From Chlamydiota bacterium (GTDB lineage: Bacteria; Patescibacteriota; Saccharimonadia; Saccharimonadales; UBA4665): DNA of 48,388 nucleotides. Made by a program: the position numbers and the translations under genes. The stretch is from assembly GCA_903970425.1 (NCBI GenBank), contig CAJCIR010000072.1:1-48388 (forward strand), in the 5' to 3' direction. This document shows, piece after piece, positions 34,087 to 42,370 of this stretch (within the stretch, counting starts at the first letter, position 1; each line of letters starts with the position of its first letter). Under the pieces are notes generated by a model, which was given only the letters and a program-made list of their open reading frames with translations, was not told the DNA's origin and ran no database searches.

Positions 34087-34782
34087 TCACATTATGTCTA
34101 ACACTTCTTGCAGAGCATCATAGACAGATTGAGCAGTAAAGCGAATTAAGGAGAAGTTCGACTTGTTTAGATCATTAAAGTCCTCAATAAAGCCGAGTAA
34201 TCGGTCAGACGTCTGAAGTTCGCTACGTAATTTCAGGACACGCTCTCTAATGGGTAGAGGTATTACATACTCATATAGAATCAGTGTTTGCTCTAGTTCA
34301 GCTTGAGCCATCTCCAGGCGCTCCATATAGCGCGGTAATGACTTTACGTCGACTTTTGTAGCCTTATCTGTGAATTTATTATCTTGGAGATAATCATCAA
34401 CAATTTTAGAAGCGTATTCTAGAAATTCCTGGACATCCTGGCGAGTAGCTATATCCTGACGTGCTGAATATAGAATCTCTCTTTCTAGCCCAAATAGCCA
34501 AGCTAGTCTCATCTTAATTCGGTAACAGGTTGCCCTAATTTCTTCCTCGCCCAGACTAGCAACATTTTTGGTCCTATTACTTTGCTCTTTCAGGCCAAGG
34601 TAATCTATGATCAGAGCAGTAAAGATAATCGTTACGGATGAGGCTGCCAGGTCGACAGATAGGTCCCCCCAGAGGGATGATAATCCTGCAGCATGGGCTA
34701 TCAACAAGGACAGAGTGAAGAGCGCGACACCAATTATAAATATAGCTACTCGCTGGCGGGTTATGAAATCTTTAAACCTCAT
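34087..34782 (-). CDS. Two-helix membrane protein with helical cytoplasmic domain
   Basis: 231 residues from ATG 34782. Two N-terminal helices (VAIFIIGVALFTLSLLIAH and LAASSVTIIFTALIIDYL) are followed by about 165 mostly helical, charged residues without Cys or obvious catalytic motif. It resembles bacterial proteins with a short membrane hairpin and a coiled cytoplasmic domain; function unknown. TATACT is 8 nt upstream with GAGGGAC in between. Convergent with kup and close to the membrane protein at 34835. Confidence 0.7.
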   Translation of the reverse strand: MRFKDFITRQRVAIFIIGVALFTLSLLIAHAAGLSSLWGDLSVDLAASSVTIIFTALIIDYLGLKEQSNRTKNVASLGEEEIRATCYRIKMRLAWLFGLEREILYSARQDIATRQDVQEFLEYASKIVDDYLQDNKFTDKATKVDVKSLPRYMERLEMAQAELEQTLILYEYVIPLPIRERVLKLRSELQTSDRLLGFIEDFNDLNKSNFSLIRFTAQSVYDALQEVLDIM

Positions 34783-34834
34783 GTCCCTCAAGTATATAAG
34801 AAATATCCAAAAGCGTGTTCGTAATTGACTAAGA

Positions 34835-35800
34835 CTAGGCTGCAGACGTACTTGTGTCAGGAGCCTGATTATCAGGTGGTTGTGGACTTGCCAATCTATC
34901 GAGCGTTGGTCCGATATGTCTTATAAGGTCTTCAACCGCAGATACGAGCGGATCTTGTTCGGTATTTTGTCTATCGATATTAGCTTGTGAAACGTACATT
35001 GTGTCATCAAACACCTCTAAATCGTATACTCGGCAAAAATCTACCAAGAAAGCCATAATATCCGGCGCCAGGATTTCTCTCAACTCTATCTGTTTGTCGG
35101 GTGAGCAATATAGGTGGAAATAATCAGGGAAATCTCCCTCCAGACTTACTGGAGTCAAATACTTGTTTTGTACTTTTTCGGTTAAAGGCAGACTAAGTTT
35201 ACTTTGATCGCCTATAGCTACTACGTGTATCTCGGCATTGCCGTGCAAAGCTATAAAGACCATCGTTCGGTTGTCACTATTTGCCATAATATTGTAGGTA
35301 AAACCTCCAATCGTGCTTTTCGACATAGATGTCAAACCTCCCTCATTGAGCAGGTCAGATGAAGAAATAATCGGTCCATCTGTGTCTGCCACCGCATCAG
35401 TAAGATCTGGTGCTAAATCATCTATTTTGGTCTGATTTCGTTTATAGACTATGTATACTCCCAGACTTAAAACTATAAGCAGATCAGCATTTAAACTAAG
35501 AGAGCTAGAATCTTCACGGCTAAGAGGTATACCATCATCAACCTGTTGGTAATTAATCCCACCATCACCATTGAATTTATATTGTAGAAGAGCGATAAAT
35601 GGCCAGCCTGTATGATTGATAGTTACTCTTACATTACTACACCTGTTGCCTGTAAGAATTTGGTTTGCGGTACTACACTCGGGTATCGATGTGTTTTCAA
35701 CTGATCGTGATATCCGGTCTAAAAATACGTTACTAACTACTAGGCAAACAATGACAATAGCCAAAACTGTTGAAGCCTGCGCAGAGGTGAATATCTTCAT
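34835..35800 (-). CDS. Two-helix membrane protein, unknown function
   Basis: About 321 residues from ATG 35800. A first helix (VLAIVIVCLVVSNVFL), an outer loop of ~60 residues with two Cys (IPEC, NRCS) and a second helix (LLIVLSLGVYIVY) are followed by a cytoplasmic domain of ~200 residues ending in a Pro/Ala-rich tail. An extended -10 (TG-T-TATACT) lies 7 nt before this ATG, so the longer frame to 35851 is rejected. Family not recognised. It lies 52 bp upstream of the gene at 34087 on the same strand. Confidence 0.7.
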   Translation of the reverse strand: MKIFTSAQASTVLAIVIVCLVVSNVFLDRISRSVENTSIPECSTANQILTGNRCSNVRVTINHTGWPFIALLQYKFNGDGGINYQQVDDGIPLSREDSSSLSLNADLLIVLSLGVYIVYKRNQTKIDDLAPDLTDAVADTDGPIISSSDLLNEGGLTSMSKSTIGGFTYNIMANSDNRTMVFIALHGNAEIHVVAIGDQSKLSLPLTEKVQNKYLTPVSLEGDFPDYFHLYCSPDKQIELREILAPDIMAFLVDFCRVYDLEVFDDTMYVSQANIDRQNTEQDPLVSAVEDLIRHIGPTLDRLASPQPPDNQAPDTSTSAA

Positions 35801-35866
35801 TGGAAAAAGTATAACATCTGAGAATTTGCTTAAGTTTTGAGCCAAAGCCAATAACAGAGAAAGACC

Positions 35867-35940
35867 ATATTAGAACACATATTTTTTATACAAAATCGCC
35901 CCAAATTTGACAAATAATAAATCCAAATATGTTCTAATAT
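35867..35940. repeat. Inverted repeat with 11-bp arms, possible operator
   Basis: ATATTAGAACA (35867-35877) and TGTTCTAATAT (35930-35940) are perfect complements, 52 bp apart. The sequence between is AT-rich with one CGCCCC patch. It lies upstream of the minus-strand gene starting at 35800, in a 431-bp gene-free stretch (35801-36231). The arm sequence recurs in other intergenic regions. Confidence 0.7.
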
Positions 35941-35974
35941 TTGTACTTGTTTTAATGCTTTGTATGATATATAT

Positions 35975-36096
35975 TGGCATTAGCGTTAAAGACTGTGTGA
36001 AAATAAAAATCTACCGCCTTAGTACGCTATAAGAGGTTTATGTGTGGGATCGAGGGCTGGTTGTCGGACCTAAAATTTAGGTCCTTATATTATTTT
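35975..36096 (+). ncRNA. Candidate small RNA or orphan transcript
   Basis: A plus-strand promoter-like pair (TTGTAC 35941-35946, TATGAT 35963-35968, or extended -10 TGATATATA at 35966-35973) is followed after about 110 nt by an intrinsic terminator pointing the same way. Both flanking genes are on the minus strand, so this terminator serves no annotated gene. The RNA would include GC-richer patches near 36000-36062. I match it to no known RNA family. A 31-codon frame starting MCGIEG also lies here but runs through the terminator. Confidence 0.35.
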
Positions 36097-36097
36097 T
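36066..36097 (+). terminator. Intrinsic terminator without an upstream gene
   Basis: A perfect stem GGACCTAAA/TTTAGGTCC (36066-36084), effectively 7-8 bp with a tight loop, followed by TTATATTATTTTT. The U-rich tail is only on the plus strand. Confidence 0.65.
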
Positions 36098-36231
36098 GTT
36101 ATTCTAACCAGATTGTAGAAATGAGTGCCGTTTAATCTGCGCCTTGTTTTAGATAAATAGCTTAGATTATTGCAATCAAGAGAGTGTTATTGGCAGGTCA
36201 AGGGTTCTCCGCCACTCAAGTTCCTAACAGT

Positions 36232-36762
36232 TTAACCGAGTCCTTGTCCTGTGTTGCTCATGCTTGCTTCGTTAGTTGCCACAGCATCATTTGCTACCCC
36301 CTCGGGGTTCGGAGCATAACGGAACACAAAGTACACATTTTCGCCCGCTGATTGAGCAGTTACATTTCCGTAATTAAGAATCGTTGCAAAAAAACCTCTA
36401 CGACTACCTGATATATCCTGTTCACGATTAAAACTAACTTGTGATATGACCCGGCCAAAGAGCCCATTTTGCTCGACCTCAATAAGATGCAGGTTGGTAA
36501 AAATCAAAACGTTATGACTATAGATATATATACCAGCCATTAGCATAATTACTGCCAACGCAAATACGCATACGGTGATAACAAAGACATTGTCTTGTCC
36601 CAAAGATATGCGCTGGGGGTCGATACTATAAGAATAGCTCAATCCGAAGCCAATAGTCGTGAGAAGTGCGGCTACAAAGACATATGGCACAAGACTAATA
36701 AAGCTCCTATGGATAACTTTATCAATTGTCTCGCCAGGCTGTAGGGTAAATCCATAGTTCAT
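36232..36762 (-). CDS. Bacterial PH-domain membrane protein
   Basis: 176 residues. Two helices (about 24-44 and 62-84) precede a beta-rich domain with FTNLHLIEVEQNGLFGRVISQVSF, EQDISGSRRGFFATILNYGNVTAQSAG and FRYAPNPEG, the wording of bacterial PH (YdbS/DUF304-like) domains. Function unknown; such proteins are often envelope-stress related. TAGAAT lies 6 nt before the ATG with no Shine-Dalgarno sequence. Divergent from the LINTGPG protein gene 143 bp away, with a GTTCTAA motif between them. Confidence 0.8.
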   Translation of the reverse strand: MNYGFTLQPGETIDKVIHRSFISLVPYVFVAALLTTIGFGLSYSYSIDPQRISLGQDNVFVITVCVFALAVIMLMAGIYIYSHNVLIFTNLHLIEVEQNGLFGRVISQVSFNREQDISGSRRGFFATILNYGNVTAQSAGENVYFVFRYAPNPEGVANDAVATNEASMSNTGQGLG

Positions 36763-36905
36763 ATAATGATTCTAGCGCACATATTTAACATTAGAGAAAG
36801 AAGTTGTTCTAAAATACTATCAAACTGCGCATAAACTACTTATTTTGTATAAATAGCAAAACTAAGATTAAATAGCAGTAGTTTGAGAAGCGAGGCGCAC
36901 CTAGT

Positions 36906-37268
36906 GTGAAGAAAGATAGAAAACGGTCTCATATGTTAACTGAATTATTTGCAGCTATCTTGATTATTCTTTTGATAGTCATTGTTATTGGTGGTATTAG
37001 CTACGGAATTCATTACTTGACTAAAATTAATTCCAGTCACAAAGTTTCATCCAACACTTCTTCAAAAGCTAGTGATAATACCACAACTAAGTTGCACCAT
37101 CCTTCGACTAATAAGAGTATAAGTCTGACCGAGCCTAGCGATAACTCGAATAATCAGTTAATAAATACTGGCCCAGGCTATACCGAGTTTGTCGTATTTG
37201 CCGCAGCCTCATTTAGCGGTATTTTATTGCACTATATTTGGCGAATGAAAAAAAGAGTAGATACTTAA
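36906..37268 (+). CDS. Surface protein with LINTGPG C-terminal anchor
   Basis: 120 residues from a GTG start with GAGG 8-9 nt upstream. Basic N-terminus, one helix (ILIILLIVIVIGGISYGI), a Ser/Thr/Asn/Lys-rich stalk of about 55 residues, then LINTGPG, a hydrophobic helix (FVVFAAASFSGILLHYIW) and basic MKKRVDT. The tail matches the protein at 26501 (NTGPG, then FAA, G, and H-Y/I). The retained N-terminal helix suggests both ends may be membrane-embedded unless cleaved. Function unknown. Confidence 0.75.
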   Translation: MKKDRKRSHMLTELFAAILIILLIVIVIGGISYGIHYLTKINSSHKVSSNTSSKASDNTTTKLHHPSTNKSISLTEPSDNSNNQLINTGPGYTEFVVFAAASFSGILLHYIWRMKKRVDT

Positions 37269-37370
37269 CGATCATCAGCTGGGCTCCAGAGCGATTTACA
37301 AACCAGCTAACTATTAACCGTTAAGCAATAATAATGTAACCTGGTAACTAGAACTGATGAGGAAAGAATT

Positions 37371-37723
37371 ATGCCGAACCTAATACCTTATATATAAATT
37401 TTAAAGATAGAAGCCAGGATGCCGTTAAGTTTTATAAGGCTTTTTTTGGTGGTGATGCTGACGTGCAGTTAGATGGCAAGAGAGTCATACAGCTCGAGTT
37501 CCACGCGGGTGATATACATTTCATGGGTAGTGATGGTGAAGGAGATCAAGCAAGTCTCGTACTGAACTGTGACAACGAGGATCAATTGAGAGAGTTCTAT
37601 AAAAAGCTAGTAAAGGATGGAAAAGAAGTTTTTGGCCCAGTTGATAGTGGTTGGGGAGCCATTGTTGCACACTGCATAGACCAGTTTGGCATCACTTGGA
37701 TGTTGAATTACGACAAACCCTAG
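37371..37723 (+). pseudogene. VOC-superfamily (PhnB-like) protein, frameshifted near the N-terminus
   Basis: An ATG at 37371 with GAGGAAAG upstream reads MPNLIPYI and then stops at a TAA (37395). Two bases out of frame the protein continues as NFKDRSQDAVKFYKAFFGGD and runs to 37723 (GITWMLNYDKP), a full PhnB/glyoxalase-like VOC domain. The break is in TATATATA (37389-37396): one TA fewer would restore MPNLIPYINFKD. So the gene is intact apart from a 2-bp change in a TA tract, by mutation, phase variation or sequencing error. The GTG at 37463 would give only a truncated domain. Confidence 0.85.
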
Positions 37724-37796
37724 GTTGATAAACTAAGTACACCTTTTATAACTAATACGATTGGATGGGGATAGGCTACAGCTCGATTTCAGATCT

Positions 37797-38180
37797 TTAC
37801 ACTATTGATCGACCAAGGATAAGGACGATTATTACTAACGCACCGGCTAAGCGGATACTATCTATAACGGTCAATATTATAACTGGACGACCCTTTACCT
37901 TATAGTCAGCATAGGTGGACATGTATGATGCGCATACTAGCAGTATTGGTATGGACAACAATGTTAGCAAGGCTACTCTAGTCCATCTTACTAAAAGTGT
38001 TAAGGCAACTGCCTGTAGAATTTTCTCTGCGATTGCTGCCCATATTGGAAAACTTTTGGTATCGCGAGATATATGGCCAAAATGTTTTTGATTCCATTTA
38101 TTTAAGACGCCCACGTATACAAATATGCCGCTGCCAAATAACCACAATCCAGATAAAATTATCGCAACTAAATCTTTCAT
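37797..38180 (-). CDS. Four-helix membrane protein, unknown function
   Basis: 127 residues with four hydrophobic helices (about 5-25, 48-66, 70-90 and 103-123) and a short basic loop (LNKWNQKHFGHISRDTK) after the first. Both ends are short. Family not recognised. AGGTAG precedes the ATG. A minus-oriented copy of the intergenic repeat (38253-38286) lies about 75 bp upstream. Confidence 0.65.
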   Translation of the reverse strand: MKDLVAIILSGLWLFGSGIFVYVGVLNKWNQKHFGHISRDTKSFPIWAAIAEKILQAVALTLLVRWTRVALLTLLSIPILLVCASYMSTYADYKVKGRPVIILTVIDSIRLAGALVIIVLILGRSIV

Positions 38181-38252
38181 AACGACTACCTATATATCAA
38201 CATTAACAGTATAACACCCATGTATCAGTGTTGAATTTAGATAAGATATGGT

Positions 38253-38286
38253 GTTTTAGGCCGATACTCAAGTCGGAATTCCGAAC
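38253..38286 (-). repeat. Intergenic repeat copy F
   Basis: Read on the minus strand it starts GTTCGGAATTCCGACTTGAG and then CGGCCTAAAA, aligning with copies A and E of the 44.8-48.3 kb family over about 33 bp. It lies upstream of the minus-strand membrane protein gene at 37797-38180. Confidence 0.5.
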
Positions 38287-38329
38287 AACATGTGACATAA
38301 TTAGGCATAAGTAAGATACGAAGTAATTG

Positions 38330-39295
38330 ATGTCTCAGCAATCTTCCAAAAATAAGTACAAACCTATTATTACAATTTTTATTGTAGTGGCCGTTGCCGT
38401 CCTAGGTGTTAGGCTACTCACCTTAGGTCATGCCCAAACCCCATATGTTTCCAGTTATGCTGCTAATGGTCAGCGCACCGGCTCAGCAAGCCTCGTAGCT
38501 GGCGGTAGTAATGCTAATAATCAGGCTGTCCAATTTGGCAGTGCCTCAACAACTCCAACTGGGCCTCAGGGGGGCTGTACAAACAACGGAGTAGTAGCTC
38601 CATGTATTGGTAACGATACCACCGGGGCAGGTGGCTGGGGTACTCCTACGTTCGATGACGAGTTCACTAAAGACAGTTCGCTCAATACTTCTAAATGGTC
38701 TCCAACTGTCTATTTCGGAGGCAATGTTCAGAACTACACGACCATGTATGCCTCTAACGTCAGTGTTGCTGACGGCTACCTTAACCTTGAGGCACATGGC
38801 GCTGAGGATCAATCCGGAAGTTTTCTCGATACCGACCCAGACGATGGGGTAGCTGGTCACACAGGATATCAATTTACCTATGGCTATATGGAAGCCCGAA
38901 TTTATTTCCCAGCCTCGGGCAATGAAATTGCTAATTGGCCTTCTTTTTGGGCGGTCGGTCAGGTTTGGCCGAATGATGGAGAGTTAGACGTTGTGGAAGG
39001 TCTTAATGGCGCGGCTTGTTACCACTTTCACTGGGGTACTTCTTCTAATCCTCAAGCTCAAGGAGGCTGTACAAGCGGCAACTATGCGGGGGGTTGGCAC
39101 ACCTTTGGAGCTGATTGGCAGCCAGGCAGCGTAACTTGGTACTATGACGGGGTAGACGTAGGGTCCGTGACTAGCAACATTACCTCACAGCCGCTGTTTC
39201 TTATTCTAGAGAATTCAACAGGTTCATACGGCCTTCTTCCTGTTACGACACCTGCTGACGTACAAGTATCATATGTTCGAGTTTGGCAGAATTAG
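38330..39295 (+). CDS. Secreted GH16-family glycoside hydrolase
   Basis: About 321 residues. One N-terminal helix (ITIFIVVAVAVLGVRLL), then a 40-residue module AQTPYVSSYAANGQRTGSAS to AVQFG shared with the proteins at 41262 and 43331, a Thr/Gly linker, and a GH16 beta-jellyroll: FDDEF, YMEARIYFP, WPSFWAVG, catalytic ELDVVE (E218, D220, E223) and YVRVWQ at the end. GH16 enzymes cut beta-1,3 or beta-1,3/1,4 glucans and marine galactans; the fold resembles laminarinase types. It probably attacks host or environmental polysaccharide outside the cell. Confidence 0.92.
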   Translation: MSQQSSKNKYKPIITIFIVVAVAVLGVRLLTLGHAQTPYVSSYAANGQRTGSASLVAGGSNANNQAVQFGSASTTPTGPQGGCTNNGVVAPCIGNDTTGAGGWGTPTFDDEFTKDSSLNTSKWSPTVYFGGNVQNYTTMYASNVSVADGYLNLEAHGAEDQSGSFLDTDPDDGVAGHTGYQFTYGYMEARIYFPASGNEIANWPSFWAVGQVWPNDGELDVVEGLNGAACYHFHWGTSSNPQAQGGCTSGNYAGGWHTFGADWQPGSVTWYYDGVDVGSVTSNITSQPLFLILENSTGSYGLLPVTTPADVQVSYVRVWQN

Positions 39296-39405
39296 TAGAA
39301 CAAATATGTCGTTGAATGGGTTCCGAGCGGGTACTAACAGTTTTCAAGACTGATTAATTACTATACAATGTATAGCTTAGACAATTAACAGACGGAGGCT
39401 ATATC

Positions 39406-39969
39406 ATGGCTAAAAAAATTGGTATTATACTTGGCTCAACACGACCTGGTCGGATCTCGCCAGCAATAGCTGATTGGGTTGCGGCAGGTATTGCCAAGCA
39501 TCCTGAGCTCTCAGTTGAAATGCTTGATCTCAAGCAGATCAATTTACCATTCTTTGATGAGCCAACCATTCCCTCGGTTGCGGCAGGAGTTTCAAAGGCG
39601 GCAGTTGCCTGGAGAGAAAAAGTGTTGAGTCTCGACGCGTTCATTATTTTAACTGCTGAGTACAACGCTGGTTATACAGCACCGCTTAAGAATGCACTCG
39701 ATTATTTGAAGACCGAATGGGCAAACCGTCCAATCTTCATCGTGTCCTATGGCTTTGGTGGTGGTGCATCCGCCGCACATCAGTTAAGTGAAGTCTTGAC
39801 TCGCATTGGTACTGTGCAGATTGAACCAAACATCGCTATCCTCATCGGCGATAAACTAAACGCCAATGGCGGTATCGATGACCCACACACGAGTCTTGCA
39901 ATACATAATGATGAACTTGATATCGCGCTTAACGCTATTGAGGCTTGGACTCCTCCAGAAGAGAAATAA
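39406..39969 (+). CDS. NADPH-dependent FMN reductase-like flavoprotein
   Basis: 187 residues of flavodoxin-like fold. GIILGSTRPGRISPAIADWV is the FMN-phosphate loop, DLKQINLPFFDEPT follows, and ILTAEYNAGYTAPLKNALDYL is the family signature. The group covers ChrR/SsuE-type azo-, quinone- and FMN reductases. ACGGAGG is well placed before the ATG. It stands alone between the two GH16 genes. Confidence 0.92.
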   Translation: MAKKIGIILGSTRPGRISPAIADWVAAGIAKHPELSVEMLDLKQINLPFFDEPTIPSVAAGVSKAAVAWREKVLSLDAFIILTAEYNAGYTAPLKNALDYLKTEWANRPIFIVSYGFGGGASAAHQLSEVLTRIGTVQIEPNIAILIGDKLNANGGIDDPHTSLAIHNDELDIALNAIEAWTPPEEK

Positions 39970-40000
39970 TTCTGTTGACTGGAATTGGAGTCGCATCACC

Positions 40001-40243
40001 TCAAATCTCAGTTTTATATGGTAGAGCGTTTCTCAATCTTTGAGCATTTCGCTTAATACGTTGTCTAATTATTAGATAATATCTATCTGATTGTTTTTGT
40101 AGCTTAATGTTTTGCTCGCGTCCATCTGCATCATCTCGATCTATCGGATCTTGGGGCTCATTATAGTCACCGATATATTGTATAGAATTTACTCCTAAGT
40201 GTTTTTGCTGTTTGTTCTTTTTAGACATAATTGAATGAGACAT
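40001..40243 (-). CDS. Small basic hypothetical protein
   Basis: 80 residues from ATG 40243, with AAAGGTG about 10 nt upstream; a longer frame to 40279 exists. Polar and charged, no membrane helix: Lys/Gln-rich start, an acidic DPIDRDDADGRE segment, and an Arg-rich C-terminal helix (IIRQRIKRNAQRLRNAL) that could bind nucleic acid. No family recognised. Confidence 0.5.
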   Translation of the reverse strand: MSHSIMSKKNKQQKHLGVNSIQYIGDYNEPQDPIDRDDADGREQNIKLQKQSDRYYLIIRQRIKRNAQRLRNALPYKTEI

Positions 40244-40337
40244 ATCTGTGTCACCTTTCGTTATTTCGTTATTGAACAAAGCTCAGCAGTTTTCCGTAAC
40301 ACCCTCCTTTTCAATAATGTGCGTAATAATGTTTAGC

Positions 40338-40400
40338 CCGTAATTGATAGCATAATGCTACTGTCTTCAGTAGTATGTGCGCATAGTCACGGGATTAATC
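40338..40400. other. Potential folded element between divergent genes
   Basis: CTACTG (40358-40363) and CAGTAG (40368-40373) form a hairpin with a TCTT loop, extendable to about 9 bp with a wobble. An outer CCCGT/ACGGG pair encloses it. No U-tract follows, so it is not a simple terminator. It lies upstream of the Crp-like gene. Confidence 0.35.
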
Positions 40401-40425
40401 TGCAAGAGAGAATACAATTAGATTC

Positions 40426-41099
40426 ATGCCAATAGGTTTATCAATAAATCCGACCACCAAGACTAGGGACAAAAGTATCATCTCTCACTTTAGTGATGGA
40501 TTGACTATGCGATTCGAGAAAGACCAACTATTATTGATGGCTATGAAGAGCCAGATGGAGTTTATTTAATTAAGCAGGGTTTCGTTAAAGCGTATTCTAT
40601 ATCACAGAACGGGAGCGGTAAACTTCTATTAATACATGAAGCAGGCGAATTTGTACCTTTGCCATGGGCCCTGAATGACTCTAACTTTACCGGCCTATCA
40701 TACGCTGCAATGTCCGACGTTTTAGTGATAAAAGCTTCCAAAGATAGGCTACGTGACGCAATGGGGAACATTCAGTGGCTGTCTCAAGAAGTTCTCAGCC
40801 AAACTGTGAATATAATTGCACTTTACACTCAGAGAATCCAAACTCTGGAATTTCGATCGTCTAGAGAAAGAATTATTTCGGAGTTAATATATCTTGCGAA
40901 GAGATTTGGGAAGCATCAAGGAACTGACATATTTATTGACGCTCCGATAACACATCAAGACATAGCAGATTCTATTAATATGAATCGGGAAACAGCAAGT
41001 AGGGCATTGGAGTTACTATTTCAAGAAGGATTAGTCAGTCAAAAGAATCATTACTTTATAGTTAGAGACGTCGGCGAATTACAGGAAGCTCTGGGTTAA
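40426..41099 (+). pseudogene. Crp/Fnr-family regulator interrupted by a frameshift
   Basis: ATG 40426 lies 7 nt after TACAAT (40413-40418) and reads to MRFEKDQLL, then in this frame ends at a TAA after 46 codons. The next frame continues the same domain: IDGYEEPDGVYLIKQGFVKA, then KLLLIHEAGEFVPLPWAL (cNMP-binding-like beta-roll) and a C-terminal helix-turn-helix (THQDIADSINMNRETASRALELL) to 41099. The switch falls in CTATTATTG near 40528-40536 and needs a 1-2 bp indel. The TTG at 40659 would give only the dimerisation helix and HTH. Possibly a pseudogene or a sequence error. Confidence 0.85.
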
Positions 41100-41261
41100 G
41101 GACGTCTGGAATATTTTAGAGTTGAACTCAACTTAGTTCAGACTAGCAGTTATCGGACCGAACGTAGAACTATCTAGTCAAGCTCTTTGATTGACATATG
41201 CTATGGTGTAAACATAAGCTGTAGACAGTCTAATAACTTCGCTAGCAAAGATATATAGAAA

Positions 41262-42305
41262 ATGAGAAGTAAATTCGATTTACAAAAAGCTGCGGGAGTA
41301 TTCGCCATACTAGTCGTAGTTATATTAGGGGTGCACTTATTGAGAGCTAGCCGTGCCCAATCACCTTATGCTGCAGTTGGGGCATCCTCCGGTACTTTAA
41401 CTTCGCCTGCTAATCTTCAACCTGATAATAACGCCTCTGGCGGCAAGTCTGTCCAATTTGGCCAGTATCTAAGTTATAGTATTGTCTACGACTCCAACCG
41501 AACCGGTAATTATGAAATATATAAAATGGACCCGGGTGGTAAAGTTACGCAGCTGACATCCGACACAACTTACGATTCGTGGTGGGCAAAGCCTTCACCA
41601 AATGGAAGTCAGATATTATTTTACCGAACGCCTGCTGGAGTCCACGACACCAATTACGCCAAGACTAGTTTATGGATGATGAATAGTGATGGTAGTAATC
41701 TGAGGGAGATATTACCAGTTGGTGCAAATGGTTGGACTCTTCAAGGTCACGGCGAATGGTCCCCGGATGGTACCGAACTGGTAATGTTCGGTAATACCAA
41801 CATTTATATTACTGATCTCAACGGAAACATTATTAGCACGGTTGCGACGTATGGTCTGGATCCAACATTTACCCCAGACGGAAAACAGATAGTCTATATA
41901 AGCTGTAGCGACCGACCGACCTGCCCGACTAGTGATTATAGAGTCTATAGAGTCAATGTTGATGGCAGTGACCCTACTCAATTAGAGAATCTACCCTACC
42001 GAGCCGATGACCCCTTTACCTCTCCCGACGGCAATACCATAGTTTGGGAAGTTAATATTAGTGGCTTAGTCTGGGACATTGCCAGCATGAATACCGATGG
42101 ATCTAATGCAAGTATCCTATTCGGCGACAACAATATAAACACTAACCCCACCTGGTCGCCTAATAATGTCATCTATTTCTTCAAAACTGATCCAGGTAAA
42201 TATGACAATTATGGGTTGTGGCTAATGAACCGTGATGGAAGTGGGCTACAATGGATTTCGCAGGGACAGACGGGCAGCAATGAATATGTTAGCGTTGTGC
42301 CATAA
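41262..42305 (+). CDS. Secreted TolB-like beta-propeller protein
   Basis: 347 residues: one N-terminal helix (VFAILVVVILGVHLL), then the shared module (AQSPYAAVGASSGTLTSPAN to SVQFG), then a propeller of PD40/WD40-like blades: IYKMDPGGKVTQLTS, WSPDGTELVMFG, FTPDGKQIVYISC, SPDGNTIVWEV, WSPNNVIYFF and LMNRDGSGLQWIS. Such propellers bind proteins or glycans; no enzymatic residues are evident. It lies between two GH16 genes with the same N-terminal module and may act with them. Confidence 0.88.
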   Translation: MRSKFDLQKAAGVFAILVVVILGVHLLRASRAQSPYAAVGASSGTLTSPANLQPDNNASGGKSVQFGQYLSYSIVYDSNRTGNYEIYKMDPGGKVTQLTSDTTYDSWWAKPSPNGSQILFYRTPAGVHDTNYAKTSLWMMNSDGSNLREILPVGANGWTLQGHGEWSPDGTELVMFGNTNIYITDLNGNIISTVATYGLDPTFTPDGKQIVYISCSDRPTCPTSDYRVYRVNVDGSDPTQLENLPYRADDPFTSPDGNTIVWEVNISGLVWDIASMNTDGSNASILFGDNNINTNPTWSPNNVIYFFKTDPGKYDNYGLWLMNRDGSGLQWISQGQTGSNEYVSVVP

Positions 42306-42370
42306 GCCAGGCATTGTAGATCGATTTCAGAAGTTCTGATAGATATACGATTTATTAAGCAGGAGCTACA

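Noticed and set aside
36032-36160. 31-codon ORF starting MCGIEG (class II amidotransferase-like start)
   Set aside because: It runs through a clean terminator stem and has no domain after the first residues; the match is by chance.
37304-37326. Integron attC core (GCTAAC...GTTAAGC) near 37.3 kb
   Set aside because: GTTAAGC fits GTTRRRY, but the two halves are only about 8 nt apart, too short for attC, and the intergenic repeats at 44.8-48.3 kb do not carry this core.
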